From positions 83,862-147,861 of the forward strand of contig CAVQVM010000013.1 in the NCBI GenBank assembly GCA_963717085.1: a stretch of DNA of 64,000 nucleotides. The letters are read 5' to 3'. The DNA is from DASQUK01 sp963717085. GTDB lineage: Bacteria; Actinomycetota; Acidimicrobiia; Acidimicrobiales; VFJN01. The position numbers were made by a program, and so were the translations under genes. Shown one piece after another: positions 63,733-64,000 of the stretch. The notes beneath the pieces were generated by a model that ran no database searches, was not told the DNA's origin, and saw nothing but the letters and a program-made list of their open reading frames with translations. The stretch's first letter is position 1. Every line of letters starts with the position of its first letter.

Positions 63733-64000
63733 AAAGCCGTCCATACCATGCCTGACCAGGTTCTTCGTGCACTCCAGTCCGTCGTGTGTCCTGGGGTTTC
63801 GCCCCGTCTGCTGACAAACTGCTGACAGCTGCCCGGGTTCCCACGGGCTCGTACACGGGGCCGGAAGCTCCCCCGTACTCCCCTGACGGGGCAAGCACAG
63901 CACGTGGCGTCGTCGTGGGAAGGCTCGTCGTGGTACCCGGACAGACTGCGGTGACTGTCGCTCGAACACGGTCTCCGGATCGTTGACCATGATCTCCCAG

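Noticed and set aside
63682..63760. Complete tRNA-Glu gene
   Set aside because: There is no D-arm or 5' acceptor strand and the T-loop is one base short, so only a 3' half-like piece is present.

Overview
The window is high-GC DNA with GTG/TTG starts, AGGAGG-type ribosome sites, Asp-rich lipoproteins, mycothiol-type DinB proteins, DUF899/DUF1772 proteins and large LuxR/AraC regulators. This points to an actinomycete (Actinomycetota), perhaps a member of the Acidimicrobiia; that placement is an inference from gene style only. There is no rRNA, complete tRNA, plasmid origin or CRISPR array.

Layout. 0-12.7 kb holds small enzymes, mostly single genes: VOC proteins, a methyltransferase, DUF899, alpha/beta hydrolases, an SDR, a cupin, a maltokinase-cap protein and a DinB-like protein. 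12.9-17 kb carries two secreted metallopeptidases (M1 and M4) around gene remnants. 17.4-20.6 kb is a DUF1772/DUF1772/NmrA operon divergent from an AraC regulator. 21-25.2 kb has an SDR, a shortened VOC gene, a formamidase/SDR/membrane-protein operon and an internally deleted pyruvate oxidase. 25.6-27.7 kb has a DHFR-like protein and a flavin monooxygenase. 28-34.8 kb is a xylose-type ABC locus and a large LuxR regulator, almost all broken by frameshifts. 35-37.8 kb encodes a lipoprotein, a membrane protein and a histidine kinase. 37.9-40 kb is mostly remnants. 41-46.5 kb is a string of single genes (hydrolase, NTF2, VOC, DUF4242-cyclase, solute-binding-like protein, broken hydrolase-cyclase), nearly every gap of which carries the same short repeat. 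46.6-53 kb has a second DUF899, an ArsR-type regulator, a lone branched-chain-type binding lipoprotein, a hydrolase lipoprotein and an IS110 remnant. 54.2-63.5 kb is a coherent polyol uptake and catabolism locus. The right edge holds a tRNA 3'-half-like sequence that may be an integration site.

The polyol locus is the clearest functional unit. DeoR regulator, IMPase-family phosphatase and mannitol-dehydrogenase-family gene read leftward; binding protein, two permeases, ATPase, SDR dehydrogenase and PfkB kinase read rightward from a shared promoter region. Import, oxidation of the polyol to a ketose and phosphorylation would follow, although the kinase frame is broken by one extra base.

The most unusual signal is a dispersed family of roughly 70-80 bp intergenic repeats, at least ten copies in two subtypes, with imperfect terminal inverted repeats. 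Six copies lie within 5.5 kb and change orientation around a 33-bp inverted repeat and a DUF4242-cyclase gene. A second theme is decay. Several genes have clean in-frame internal deletions, and many have single-base frameshifts, two of them in short A runs, so sequencing error must be separated from true pseudogenes.
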